Origin: Collinsella bouchesdurhonensis
Lineage (GTDB): Bacteria; Actinomycetota; Coriobacteriia; Coriobacteriales; Coriobacteriaceae
Direction of reading: 5' to 3'
Length of the DNA stretch: 64,000 bases
NCBI RefSeq assembly: GCF_900155365.1
Contig: NZ_LT699738.1
Coordinates: 226,596 to 290,595, forward strand
This document shows, piece after piece, positions 16,568 to 25,564 of the stretch; position 1 is the first letter of the stretch; every line of letters starts with the position of its first letter. Both the position numbers and the translations under genes were made by a program. The notes beneath the pieces are model-generated. The model ran no database searches and was not told the origin of the DNA. It saw only the letters and a program-made list of their open reading frames with translations.

Positions 16568-18289
16568 CTACTGAGCCGAGCCCGCAACGGGCTCGAAATG
16601 GAGATGCTCCACCGCAGCGGCCAGTCGCTCGCCCAAGATGCGCACGCGCGGATCCAAACGGGCAGCACCGGGGTTCACAAAGAAACGCGCTGTGCATTCC
16701 ATGATCTCGCCGGTGATAACCAGATCGTTCTCGCGCAGGGTGGAACCCGTGGCCGTGATATCGACAATGCGGTCGGTCATGCCGACGATGGGCCCCAACT
16801 CGATATTGCCGTGTAGTGAGACGATATCCGCCACCACGCCGCGACTCGCATACCACGCCGCAGCGATGCGCGGATACTTAGTAGCGACGCGCAACGAGCC
16901 ACGACGGGCATAATTGCGCTCGGCCTGGCCTGCACGCCAGGAAGGCTCCGCCTCGATAAACTTGCAGGCGCCATAGCCAAGGTCGACCAGCTGCAAAAGG
17001 TTGAGACCGGCCTCGATCAGGGAGTCGCGGCCGCAAATGCCGCAGTCGGCGCCGCCACAGCCCACAAAGGCAGGCGCATCGCTGGGGCGCACGATAATAA
17101 ACTCGATGTCGCCGATGCCGTCCTCGCCCGCGCGGGTATCACGGCCGTGCACGATAAGATGACGGCCCGGGTCGCGCAGCTCGGAGGCATCGATGCCGGC
17201 GGCCTCCAGAACCTCGAGCGTATCGGCCTTGAGAGAACCCTTGGGCACGGCGATGCGCAACGGGGCGCCCGCTGCGTTGCCCGTGCGCACGGCAGCGTGG
17301 TCGCCGTCGGCGGCGTCCTCTGCCGTGTTCAGCGCGCTCTCCAGACGCTCGAGCGAAAAGGCAAAACCCGCCGCGGGCACTTCGTCATCGGATTCGAACA
17401 CGCCAGAGAACACCGAGTCATACCTACCGCCCGAACCCACGGGATCGGGAAGACCGCCCGCATAGGCCTTGAACACCAGACCAGTGTAGTAATCGAAGGA
17501 ATTCATAATGGAAAAGTCAAAGGAGAGCAGCGCGGCGTCCTGAGCATCCAAACCCGCGATAAGCGCACGAAGCTCGCACGTCATGTCGTCTGCGACACCG
17601 GCTGCGGCGAGAAGCTCGTCCACGCGATCGAGAACCGATGCACCGCCCACCAGGCGCGGCAGCTCGCAGATGGCAGCCTTCATGGCATCGGGCTCGCTGC
17701 TTGCCATCACGCGAGCGTCCAGGTCCACAAAATCATTTGCGTGAACCATACGCAAGGCGTCCTCGGCCAAAGATGCGTCGCTCACATGTGCAAGAAGCGT
17801 TTTAAAAGGACGGACGCTGCCACATACAACCCTGGCATCGGCAAGGCCCAGAGCACGAACGGCGCTTGTCACCAGCGAAACCATCTCGACATCGCCCGCG
17901 GCGTCCCCTTCGCCGATAAGCTCGAAACCCAGCTGCGTAAACTGACGGGAGCCGCCAGCGCCACGCACCTGCTCGCGCACGACCGGAGCCTCATAGCGCA
18001 GGCGAAGCGGCAAATCGGCCGAGCGCATGCGCGTAGAGACCAGGCGAACGATGGGAAGCGTATTGTCGGGTCGCACTACGAGCAAGCGGCCATCGTCATC
18101 AAACAACTTGAACGGGGTGTCCGCAATGCGGCCACCCTCCTCGAGAGAGCCCTTGTCCTCGAGCAGCGGCGTTTCGACTGGAAGGTAATGATGAGCACGA
18201 AAGCAGTCCCTCACCGTCTGTGCGATCTCCTCGCGCGCCTGAGCCTCCTCGGGCAAAATGTCCCTGAATCCCCACGGTGTGGCCGTCAT
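16568..18289 (-). CDS. Fused ATP phosphoribosyltransferase, HisZ-HisG
   Basis: 573 aa, one uninterrupted frame joining two proteins that normally form an octamer. Residues about 1-345 are HisZ, a histidyl-tRNA-synthetase-like regulatory subunit (TPWGFRDILPEEA, VVRPDNTLPIVRL, YEAPVVREQ, SFDYYTGLVFKAY, GGRYD). After an Ala/Asp linker, about 358-573 are short-form HisG, the catalytic subunit that condenses ATP and PRPP (RIAVPKGSL, VRPSDAPAFV, KYPRIAAAWYA, SLHGNIELGPIVGMTDRIVD). It is the first gene of the his operon. ATG at 18289 was chosen because the HisZ-like sequence begins there; ATGs at 18301 and 18322 are alternatives. Earlier in-frame starts would lie upstream of the attenuator-like hairpin. 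Confidence 0.9.
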   Translation of the reverse strand: MTATPWGFRDILPEEAQAREEIAQTVRDCFRAHHYLPVETPLLEDKGSLEEGGRIADTPFKLFDDDGRLLVVRPDNTLPIVRLVSTRMRSADLPLRLRYEAPVVREQVRGAGGSRQFTQLGFELIGEGDAAGDVEMVSLVTSAVRALGLADARVVCGSVRPFKTLLAHVSDASLAEDALRMVHANDFVDLDARVMASSEPDAMKAAICELPRLVGGASVLDRVDELLAAAGVADDMTCELRALIAGLDAQDAALLSFDFSIMNSFDYYTGLVFKAYAGGLPDPVGSGGRYDSVFSGVFESDDEVPAAGFAFSLERLESALNTAEDAADGDHAAVRTGNAAGAPLRIAVPKGSLKADTLEVLEAAGIDASELRDPGRHLIVHGRDTRAGEDGIGDIEFIIVRPSDAPAFVGCGGADCGICGRDSLIEAGLNLLQLVDLGYGACKFIEAEPSWRAGQAERNYARRGSLRVATKYPRIAAAWYASRGVVADIVSLHGNIELGPIVGMTDRIVDITATGSTLRENDLVITGEIMECTARFFVNPGAARLDPRVRILGERLAAAVEHLHFEPVAGSAQ

Positions 18290-18325
18290 ACGTGCGTCCA
18301 TCCCCTCTACGATAGCCAACATATC

Positions 18326-18350
18326 GAAAAAAGAACCGGCCTCGGCCGGT
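18326..18350 (-). promoter_or_regulatory. Candidate his-operon attenuator hairpin
   Basis: A 7-bp perfect G/C-rich stem (18344-18350 with 18335-18341) with a 2-base loop is followed on the minus strand by TTCTTTTTT. It stands 40 bp before hisZG. The upstream gene on this strand already has its own terminator at 18463-18500, so this one would act on the his leader transcript. No strong His-codon run precedes it. Confidence 0.45.
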
Positions 18351-18462
18351 GTCCGATACTTTAGCATACTAGAGTGCCTTCTGCGCGAACCCCTCAAAAT
18401 CGGTAACAGAACCGTGACAATCGCACATGGAAGTCCACATGAGAGAACATGGCCCCACTCAC

Positions 18463-18500
18463 AAAAAGGCCGCACCCGGAAAACCCAGATGCGGCCTTTT
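18463..18500. terminator. Terminator after the RCK genes
   Basis: An 11-bp perfect stem (18464-18474 with 18490-18500) with A-rich and T-rich ends lies 16 bp past the stop of the RCK gene at 18516. It can act in both directions. Confidence 0.8.
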
Positions 18501-18515
18501 GCAAATTAGCAATGT

Positions 18516-19175
18516 CTACTGCAAAGCGTGGCTCAAAAAATCCCTGCCAGAATCGTCGGAGAACGCAACCACGCGATCACCTGCGCAGAGCTCCGTGCCG
18601 CCATTGGGGATAACAATATCCCCGTCACGCTCGACAGCCACAAGCACAAGGTCCTCGGGCAGCTGCAGGTCGCGCACTGCCTTCCCAACCACCGAGGAAC
18701 GGGGACGCACCTCGCCCTGGACAATAGCGTGGCCGCTCTTGCCCAAGCGCATAATCGTGTAGACGTCCTCGATATCAAGGCCTTCCTCGACGGAGCGCGT
18801 AATCAGATCGGCCTGGTCGATGGCCACATCGACGCCCATAGAGGCATCGAACATCCAGGCATTCGCCGGGTTGTTGACGCGTGCGACCACGCGGCCAACG
18901 CCGTACTCCATCTTTGCGAGCATCGAAATCACAAGGTTAACCTCGTCGTTACCCGTAACGGCAATCACGACGTCTGAATGCAGCACACCTGCCGCCTCGA
19001 GGACATCGGGGCTCGAGCCCATGCCGCGCACGACCGTGCCCTCCGGCAGCTTTGCCTCAAGACGCTGCACCACGGTTTTTCTCGATTCGATAACGCGCAC
19101 CGTGTCGCCGCGGCTGCTCAGCAGGGAGGCGAGATACGAGCCGGTCTTGCCACCGCCGACGATAATGATATTCAT
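18516..19175 (-). CDS. RCK (TrkA-like) potassium regulatory protein
   Basis: 219 aa, a single RCK unit. The N-terminal Rossmann domain (MNIIIVGGGKTGSYLASLL, a GxGxxG nucleotide site, then RVIESRK) binds NAD(H), ATP or ADP. The C-terminal RCK_C/TrkA-C domain spans about residues 135-219. Such proteins gate Trk/Ktr-type potassium channels. ATG at 19175 has GGAGG upstream; the longer open frame runs back into the next RCK gene. It lies 10 bp after its paralogue. No channel subunit (TrkH/KtrB) is adjacent. Confidence 0.88.
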   Translation of the reverse strand: MNIIIVGGGKTGSYLASLLSSRGDTVRVIESRKTVVQRLEAKLPEGTVVRGMGSSPDVLEAAGVLHSDVVIAVTGNDEVNLVISMLAKMEYGVGRVVARVNNPANAWMFDASMGVDVAIDQADLITRSVEEGLDIEDVYTIMRLGKSGHAIVQGEVRPRSSVVGKAVRDLQLPEDLVLVAVERDGDIVIPNGGTELCAGDRVVAFSDDSGRDFLSHALQ

Positions 19176-19185
19176 GGTTGCCTCC

Positions 19186-19839
19186 TTACTCGGCCAAGCC
19201 GAGCATGGTGCGGAACTTGCCCGCAGCGCTCGACGCAACCGCCGCATAGATGATGTCTCCGTGGTCAAGCACCGTTCCCTGCGTGGGCACGAATGTCTCG
19301 TTATCGTGCGAAACGGCAACGATGCTGATCTCGCCCACAACAGTGAGCTCGCGCACCGGGCTTCCCTCAAGAAGCGCCGGGACGTCGGCGCGCACGAGGC
19401 GCACATCGCCGGACCCAAGTTCGACAACATCGTCCAGCTCGTTGAACGTCAAAAGCTCGCAAACGCGGCGCACGCCCCAATCGGTGGTGGAGATGCTCTG
19501 GATGCCGAGCCTACGGTAGGTTTCGGCATTGGAGATCTCGTACAGGCGGGCGATGACGCGGGGGACGCGATAGGTCTGACGCGAGATGCGCGCGACGACG
19601 ATGTTCGTCTCGTCGGACGAGGTGCAGGCGATCACGGCACTGGCACGGTCGATTCCGGCGGCCTCGAGGACTGCACGGTCAAAGCCAACACCCTCTACGG
19701 TGCTGCCGCCAAACGACTCCCCCAGCGATTCAAGGCGCTCCGGGTCCTGATCGATAGCGCAGACGCTATATCCCTGCCTGTCAAGTTTGCGGGCGAGGTT
19801 CACGCCCATGCGTCCCATGCCCACGACGATTACGTTCAT
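19186..19839 (-). CDS. RCK (TrkA-like) potassium regulatory protein
   Basis: 217 aa, a second single-unit RCK protein. MNVIVVGMGRMGVNLARKL is the GxGxxG site and CAIDQDPERL ends with the acidic ribose ligand. VIACTSSDETNIV and a TrkA-C domain (about 130-215) follow. It probably forms a hetero-complex with the RCK protein encoded 10 bp downstream. It starts 2 bp after the P-type ATPase stop, so the three genes are one transcript. A role in gating potassium uptake fits the KdpD/KdpE genes upstream. Confidence 0.88.
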   Translation of the reverse strand: MNVIVVGMGRMGVNLARKLDRQGYSVCAIDQDPERLESLGESFGGSTVEGVGFDRAVLEAAGIDRASAVIACTSSDETNIVVARISRQTYRVPRVIARLYEISNAETYRRLGIQSISTTDWGVRRVCELLTFNELDDVVELGSGDVRLVRADVPALLEGSPVRELTVVGEISIVAVSHDNETFVPTQGTVLDHGDIIYAAVASSAAGKFRTMLGLAE

Positions 19840-19841
19840 GG

Positions 19842-22709
19842 CTACCTCTTTTCCGGCGTCTGAGAAAGCACGACGCCATTACGGTCGATATGGTTCTTCT
19901 TGCGAACGATGGCCTTGCGGCACTCCTCAATCAACAAGATGACGGGCGGAAGCAGCACCAAGAACACGTAGTCGTTCAGCAGCAACGGACTGGTGTGGAA
20001 GACGCCCTGGAACGGTGGGAACAGCGTGATGAAAACAATGAGCACGATCTCGAACAGAATACCCTTGTTGATCTGTTTGTTCGAGAACAGGCCCGTGGCA
20101 AAAACCGAAGCGGTCTCCGTGCGGCAGTTCCAAACCTCGCCAATCTGCGTGAAGACGATAGCAGCAAGCGCCATGGTCGTTGCACGGACATAGACCGGAT
20201 CGAGGTCGGCGCCCACGCCAAACATCGCGATGCCCGGATGCCAGCCATTCATGATCTGGCAGAACATGAACGCAGCGAAGGAGAAGAGCGCGCCAAGCAT
20301 GCCGTACCACAGGAAGGCCTTGCGCATGACCTTGCCCGAAAGCAAGGGCTCATTCGGGTCACGAGGGGGCCTGCTCATAACGTCGGCCTCGGGAGGCTCG
20401 GTACCCAAACCAAGGGCGGGCAGCATATCGGTGCCCAGGTCGATGGTGAGGATCTGCATCGTCGTAAGCGGCAGAGGCACCGCTCCGCCCGAGAGCAGGT
20501 AGATCGCAGAAGGAACAGCTTCGGGAACATTGGAGTTCAAGATATAGAGCATGAACTTCCTGATGTTGGCGTAGACTGCACGGCCCTCTTCGATGGCATG
20601 GACGATCGAGGCGAAGTTGTCGTCGGTCAAGATCATGTCCGCGGCCTCCTTGGCCACGTCCGTGCCGGTGATGCCCATGGCAACGCCGATGTCTGCCTTC
20701 TTAAGCGCAGGAGAGTCGTTCACGCCGTCTCCGGTGACAGCCACGATCTCGCCCATCTGCTGCAGGTTCTCGACAACGCGCAGCTTCTGCTCCGGCGCCA
20801 TGCGAGCAAAGACTACTTCGCCCTTCAACGCCTCTTTGAGCTCCTCATCCGAGGTCTTCTCGAGCTCGACGCCCGAGAAGACGCGCGGGTGCTCGCCCTG
20901 CACGATACCAATCTTGCGGGCAATGGACACCGCGGTAAGACCGTAGTCGCCCGTGATCATCACAACGCGGATGCCAGCGCGGCGGCACTCGGCAACGGCT
21001 GCCGCAACCTCGGGCCTTGGCGGGTCTTGCATAACGAGCAGTCCAACAAAGGTAAGACCGCACTCGATGTTATCGGGAGTGTAATCGCTCATCGAGCGGG
21101 GAATGGAATCGTCGTCGGCGCGCAGTGGGCGATATGCCAAAGCGAGGACGCGCAAACCATTCGCTGCATAGCTATCGTTTGCAGCCATGATGCGCTCGCG
21201 CATCTCATCGCTCATGGGAGCGACCTCGCCGCGGCAGCGCACATGCTCGGAAAGACGGACAACCTCGTTAGGGGCGCCTTTCACAAATGCGATACGGGAA
21301 GCGCCTTCAAACGGACGCTTGAGCTGATGGATGGTCGTCATGCGCTTGCGGCGGCTCTCAAAGGGAAGCTCCCTCACGCGCGGCATCTCGCGCTCGAGGT
21401 CCTCGAGCGTAAGTCCGGCTTTCTGGGCACTCACGAGCAGGCATGCCTCGGTGGGATCGCCCAAAACGGTATACCGGCCGCCCTCTTCCTCGGGAGCAAC
21501 AAGACGCGCATTGGAGCACAGCGCGCCGCCTGCCACCAGCAGGCGAAGCTCGTTGTTATCGGCAGCCAGCCACTTCTCGCCGTCGCTCTCGATGTCGCCC
21601 TTGGGAGCATAGCCCACGCCAGTGACCTCGTACTCGCGCTCGCATGTCCACAGATGGTTGACGGTCATCTCGTTTTGAGTAAGCGTGCCGGTCTTGTCGG
21701 TGCAAATAACGCTCGTAGAGCCCAAGGCCTCAACAGAGCTGAGCTTCTTCACCAAAGCGTTGCGCTTGCTCATGCGCTGCACTGCCATAGCAAGCGACAG
21801 CGTAACCGTGGGCAGCAAGCCCTCGGGAATAAAGGCAACGACCATACCCAAGGCAAAGATGAACGAGGAGGCAAGGCCGTTGTGCACAAAGAGCACGTCA
21901 AGCAGGAAGAACACGATGCCCATGCACAGGGCAAACAGCGTAACCTGCTTGGTCAGGCGATCAAGCTGGCGCTGTAGGGGGCTCTCGGAGTCCTCCATGT
22001 TCTGCGTCAGGCTCGCGATTTTGCCAAACTCCGTCGCCATGCCGATCTTTGTGACAACAACACGGCCGTTGCCCTCGGAAACAGAAGTTCCCGCGAACAC
22101 GAGGTTGGGCGTTTCGGCAGCGGTCAGATCGGGCTCGAGCACGGCGTCGGCGGTCTTTCGCACCGGATTGGACTCGCCGGTAAGTGTCGACTGGTCCACC
22201 TGCAGATCAGAGGCGCGCACGACACGGCCATCAGCAGAGATCTTGTCGCCTTCTGCTAGGACCATAATGTCGCCAGGCACGAGGTCTTCCGCAAGCACCT
22301 GAGACTGTTGGCCATCGCGAATAACATTGACGTAAGACGGGAGCATCTTCTTGAGCGCTTCGGTTGCCTTGTCCGCCTGATGCTCCTGCCAAAAGCTAAA
22401 GCATCCGTTGATCAAGTTTACCAACCACACGGCAACGCACAGCTCGGGCATACCTGCCACCAGGGCGATGATGCCTGCCGCCCACAGCAAAATAGCCATG
22501 AGGTGCGTGAAGTTGGAGAGAAATGCCAGGACTGGAGATTTTTTCTTGGCCGCCTGGATGAGGTTCTTGCCGTATTTGGCCTGCAGCTTCGCTGCCTGAT
22601 CGCTCGTCAGGCCAGCAGCGCTGCTGTCCATGGCCGCCAGCGCATCCGCGCCGGTGAGCGATGCGAGCTGCGAAATCTTCTCCTCATGCGATTCGGACAC
22701 AGTATCCAA
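19842..22709 (-). CDS. P-type cation ATPase resembling animal Na,K-ATPase
   Basis: 955 aa, P2-type ATPase. TGES is at 177-180, the phosphorylated Asp338 is in CTDKTGTLT, and TGDGVNDSPALKKADIG is the hinge. Two motifs point to the P2C (Na,K/H,K-ATPase) branch rather than SERCA: PEGLLPTVTLSL in M4 and IDLGTDMLPALGLGTE in M6, close to the animal PEGLLATVTV and IDLGTDMVPAISLAYE. Ten membrane helices are visible. Transported ions are inferred as Na+/K+ or H+/K+. Start TTG at 22709 (LDTVSESHEE) is chosen for the strong AAGGAGG just upstream; spacing is short and a GTG at 22700 is possible. It is co-directional with kdpDE and the RCK genes. Confidence 0.88.
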   Translation of the reverse strand: MDTVSESHEEKISQLASLTGADALAAMDSSAAGLTSDQAAKLQAKYGKNLIQAAKKKSPVLAFLSNFTHLMAILLWAAGIIALVAGMPELCVAVWLVNLINGCFSFWQEHQADKATEALKKMLPSYVNVIRDGQQSQVLAEDLVPGDIMVLAEGDKISADGRVVRASDLQVDQSTLTGESNPVRKTADAVLEPDLTAAETPNLVFAGTSVSEGNGRVVVTKIGMATEFGKIASLTQNMEDSESPLQRQLDRLTKQVTLFALCMGIVFFLLDVLFVHNGLASSFIFALGMVVAFIPEGLLPTVTLSLAMAVQRMSKRNALVKKLSSVEALGSTSVICTDKTGTLTQNEMTVNHLWTCEREYEVTGVGYAPKGDIESDGEKWLAADNNELRLLVAGGALCSNARLVAPEEEGGRYTVLGDPTEACLLVSAQKAGLTLEDLEREMPRVRELPFESRRKRMTTIHQLKRPFEGASRIAFVKGAPNEVVRLSEHVRCRGEVAPMSDEMRERIMAANDSYAANGLRVLALAYRPLRADDDSIPRSMSDYTPDNIECGLTFVGLLVMQDPPRPEVAAAVAECRRAGIRVVMITGDYGLTAVSIARKIGIVQGEHPRVFSGVELEKTSDEELKEALKGEVVFARMAPEQKLRVVENLQQMGEIVAVTGDGVNDSPALKKADIGVAMGITGTDVAKEAADMILTDDNFASIVHAIEEGRAVYANIRKFMLYILNSNVPEAVPSAIYLLSGGAVPLPLTTMQILTIDLGTDMLPALGLGTEPPEADVMSRPPRDPNEPLLSGKVMRKAFLWYGMLGALFSFAAFMFCQIMNGWHPGIAMFGVGADLDPVYVRATTMALAAIVFTQIGEVWNCRTETASVFATGLFSNKQINKGILFEIVLIVFITLFPPFQGVFHTSPLLLNDYVFLVLLPPVILLIEECRKAIVRKKNHIDRNGVVLSQTPEKR

Positions 22710-22912
22710 GGGTCCTCCTTTCTTTGATTGCGCGCGTGCCCGACGGACATGCGCGGCCGGCGGCAATGCCGCCAACGCAAAGGAAGAATAGCCACCCTTG
22801 GGCCTCTTTAGAACAAGGCTGTCACCCTCGCACGATTCAACATGCGTCAGGCATAAAAGTGCCGTTAAACTCGGATAAAGAAGGCCTAAAGACACCAGGT
22901 AAACGGCTATGT

Positions 22913-23635
22913 TTAGTCTTTAGCCGCAGTGGCGCGAATCATGCGATAGCCCACACCCACATGGGTTTGGATATAGCGGGGATGCGCCGGATCGGACTCG
23001 ATCTTCTTGCGCAGCGTGCCCATAAATACGCGCAGCGACGCAAGGTCCGCCTGGTGCTCGGCACCCCAAACCTCATTCAAGATAAAGCTGTGCGTAAGGA
23101 CCCTGTCCACATTGTGGGACAGCAAGCACAGGAGCTTGTACTCGATGGGCGTCAAATGCAGTTCCTCGCCGGACAGGTATGCCACGCCCGCCGAATAGTC
23201 GATACGAAGATCTCCGTTCTCGAACGTGGAGCTCTCGCGCATGGGGGCATTCGAAAGGTAGCTCGAGCGGCGCAAGGTCGTGCGAATACGCGCCTGGAGC
23301 TCGCCTACCGAAAACGGCTTGGTGAGATAATCATCGGCCCCCGCATCGAGCGCAACGATCTTATCGGCGTCTTCGCTTCGGGCGGACACCACGATGATCG
23401 GCATCTGGGACCACACGCGTATAGCGCGAACGACCTCGATGCCGTCAATATCGGGAAGCCCCAGGTCGAGCAAAACCACATCGGGTGCATTCGTGGCGGC
23501 CGAGGCGATGGCGCCTCGCCCTGTAGACTCGGCAAGAAGATCAAAACTTTGGGCCTCAAGCGCCGTGAGCACCAGGTTTCTAACCGTAGCGTCATCCTCG
23601 ACAACAAGGATTTTTGCATGGCTCTCAATCGGCAT
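22913..23635 (-). CDS. kdpE: KdpE-like response regulator
   Basis: 240 aa, OmpR/PhoB type. The receiver domain has VVEDD at 11-15, the phospho-acceptor Asp57 (VVLLDLGLPDIDG) and Lys106 (LTKPFS). The winged-helix DNA-binding domain covers about 140-235 (LTPIEYKLLCLL, VDRVLTHSFILNEVWG, RVFMGTLRKKIE, THVGVGYRM). The start overlaps the kdpD stop by 11 bp. In other bacteria KdpE turns on the kdpFABC pump at low potassium. No kdpFABC is in the window; the nearest target is the P2C-like ATPase, 203 bp downstream. Confidence 0.9.
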   Translation of the reverse strand: MPIESHAKILVVEDDATVRNLVLTALEAQSFDLLAESTGRGAIASAATNAPDVVLLDLGLPDIDGIEVVRAIRVWSQMPIIVVSARSEDADKIVALDAGADDYLTKPFSVGELQARIRTTLRRSSYLSNAPMRESSTFENGDLRIDYSAGVAYLSGEELHLTPIEYKLLCLLSHNVDRVLTHSFILNEVWGAEHQADLASLRVFMGTLRKKIESDPAHPRYIQTHVGVGYRMIRATAAKD

Positions 23636-25247
23636 GGTCTATATCTCCATTCTCCATACGATGCAAGGGCAGCGTAAACCAAAACGCGCATCCATGCGGC
23701 TCGACCGCATCGACGCCAATGCTGCCGCCATGTGCCTCCACGATCGATTTGCATAAAGCAAGCCCTAGGCCCACGCTCCTTTTCGAATCTGCCAGAGCAT
23801 GACTTGCCGTGTAGAACGATTCGAACACACGGGAACGATCCCCTTCGGCAATACCGGGGCCGTTATCCTCCACACGCACAACGGCCATGTTGGCATCGGC
23901 GCGCGACATAATGCGAATACGCGAGCCCACCTGAGTATAGGCAACGGCATTGTTCAGCAGGTTCACCACAACTTGCACCATAAGACGCGCATCCACGTCG
24001 ACAAGCAAAAGATCGCGGCTCGGCTCGACCTCGATGTCGTGGAACTCGGAGTCCGGGCTTACATGGCGCAGCGCTTCCTCGACGATATCATCGAGTAGCT
24101 CCGTTGTCGTCGAAAGGTGCACCTCACCATTCTCCAAGCGCGTGATCGCAAGCAGGTTTTCCACCGTGGCATTGAGCCACATGGCATCGGAGCGGATATC
24201 GCGCAAAAGCCCTTCGCGCTTCTTGGCACTCAGGTCCTCGCCATCAGACAGGAGCACATCGGCATTGCCCGAAATTGCCGTAAGGGGCGTTCTCAAGTCA
24301 TGCGAGATAGACCTAAGCAGATTGGCACGCAGCTGTTCATTTTTAGCCAGAACGGCAGCCTTTTCGCGCTCCTCAAGCGCCCTTGCACGGGCAAGGGCAA
24401 GCGATGCCTCTCCCGCAACGGCCTCGGCCTCGTTGCGCTCCGCGGGAAGCGGGGCTGCGCCCATAAGGCAGATACCCATGACGCCCACGACATCGGTACC
24501 AGAGCGCAGAGGCAGGTACAGACCGGATGCCGAAGGAAAAAGCTTCGTCCCAACGCCGACGCTCTCACCGTCCTCCAAGGCCCTTCTTGCCATAGAAAGC
24601 TCGATCACCGGAGGGGTTGGAGACGCGCCGGCCGAGGAGAAGCTCCTTTGCTCCAAGAAGCCCTCCCCCTCATCGCAGTACCACACAACCGTTGCGTCAA
24701 GGAGCCTCGACAGCTGGGCGCCCGCCGCGCTTACGATCTCGCGATGCGTCTCGCAGCGACGAAAGGCCTCGTCTGCCTCCAGCATGATCTTGGTCCTACG
24801 GTACGCCGTGTGAGAAGCGTGCAGTTCTCGCCTCAGCGTCATGGCAACCGTGCTCGCAATAAGGGCGACCGCAAACATCACGGCAAAGGTAGCAGGATAC
24901 GCGCGCCCCCAGGCCGTCAACGAAAAGCGCGGCGTGGTGAAAAAGTAGTTATACAGGAGCGCAGAAAGCGCCGATGCGACAAGGCAGTACGCACGCTTTA
25001 CCGTAAAGAGCGATATGCAAAGAACCGCAAGCACATAGGTAACGACGATGCACGCCTCCATATCAAAGGCAAAGAAAGCAAAACCCACCAGCGTGGCCGT
25101 CACCAAAAACAAGAATATGCAAGCAAGATCGATTGCATAGCGCTTTGGCGTGGGATCGTCGGACCAAGCGAAAACCTTGCTTTCGAGCCAAGAAGCACCC
25201 AGACGGTCCCTCCTGCTGCTATCCAACCGCTCGCGCCGCTCCAACAC
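23625..25247 (-). CDS. kdpD: KdpD-like sensor kinase lacking the N-terminal domains
   Basis: 540 aa, against about 890 in full-length KdpD. Four membrane helices (about 38-62, 66-83, 85-104, 118-138) with the DUF4118 pattern come first, including SALLYNYFFTTPRFSL. A GAF domain (about 165-290), the H-box with His316 (SISHDLRTPL) and a HATPase domain (NLLNNAVAYT, DNGPGI, GLGLALCKSIV) follow. The cytoplasmic KdpD and universal-stress-protein domains that normally precede the helices are missing. The GTG start at 25247 has GGGAGGG eight bases upstream, so the short form looks genuine. It overlaps kdpE by 11 bp. Confidence 0.9.
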   Translation of the reverse strand: MLERRERLDSSRRDRLGASWLESKVFAWSDDPTPKRYAIDLACIFLFLVTATLVGFAFFAFDMEACIVVTYVLAVLCISLFTVKRAYCLVASALSALLYNYFFTTPRFSLTAWGRAYPATFAVMFAVALIASTVAMTLRRELHASHTAYRRTKIMLEADEAFRRCETHREIVSAAGAQLSRLLDATVVWYCDEGEGFLEQRSFSSAGASPTPPVIELSMARRALEDGESVGVGTKLFPSASGLYLPLRSGTDVVGVMGICLMGAAPLPAERNEAEAVAGEASLALARARALEEREKAAVLAKNEQLRANLLRSISHDLRTPLTAISGNADVLLSDGEDLSAKKREGLLRDIRSDAMWLNATVENLLAITRLENGEVHLSTTTELLDDIVEEALRHVSPDSEFHDIEVEPSRDLLLVDVDARLMVQVVVNLLNNAVAYTQVGSRIRIMSRADANMAVVRVEDNGPGIAEGDRSRVFESFYTASHALADSKRSVGLGLALCKSIVEAHGGSIGVDAVEPHGCAFWFTLPLHRMENGDIDHAD

Positions 25248-25564
25248 CCGCGCGTCCCTCCCGTTTCATCGGTATCGTTTGCGAGTATCTTACAACCCAA
25301 CGCGCAAAAGCATCGAAATGAAACAATAGACAGGCAGGGCGCAGCTCATGCAAAAAGCTGAGGCACAATCCCGCCCGCATGGCTTCTCTCAATATGAAAA
25401 AGGTCCGAGCACATAAAAATGCCCGCATCCGGAAAACCCGGACGCGGGCATGCATAGGGGGCTGAGTTTACGGAGCGTCGAGCAAAATCGAGAGGCAACT
25501 TAGCCTATTGCCCGAGCGCCTGGACGTCCTTCAAACAGGGATGCGCCGCCCACACGTTAACCAG
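25248..25564. other. Intergenic region between kdpD and the phosphoketolase gene
   Basis: This 317-bp stretch holds the phosphoketolase terminator (25414-25450). The remaining 160 bp or so must carry the kdpD promoter. I see no further gene, and short open frames here overlap on both strands without ribosome sites. Confidence 0.5.
25414..25450 (-). terminator. Terminator after the phosphoketolase gene
   Basis: On the minus strand a 13-bp stem (25438-25450 with 25420-25432, one mismatch) and short A/T loop is followed by TTTTTA. It lies about 115 bp past the stop of the gene at 25565. Confidence 0.8.

Noticed and set aside
18394..18450. His leader peptide (18 codons with two His)
   Set aside because: His codons are scattered rather than in a run, and no anti-terminator pairing is evident.
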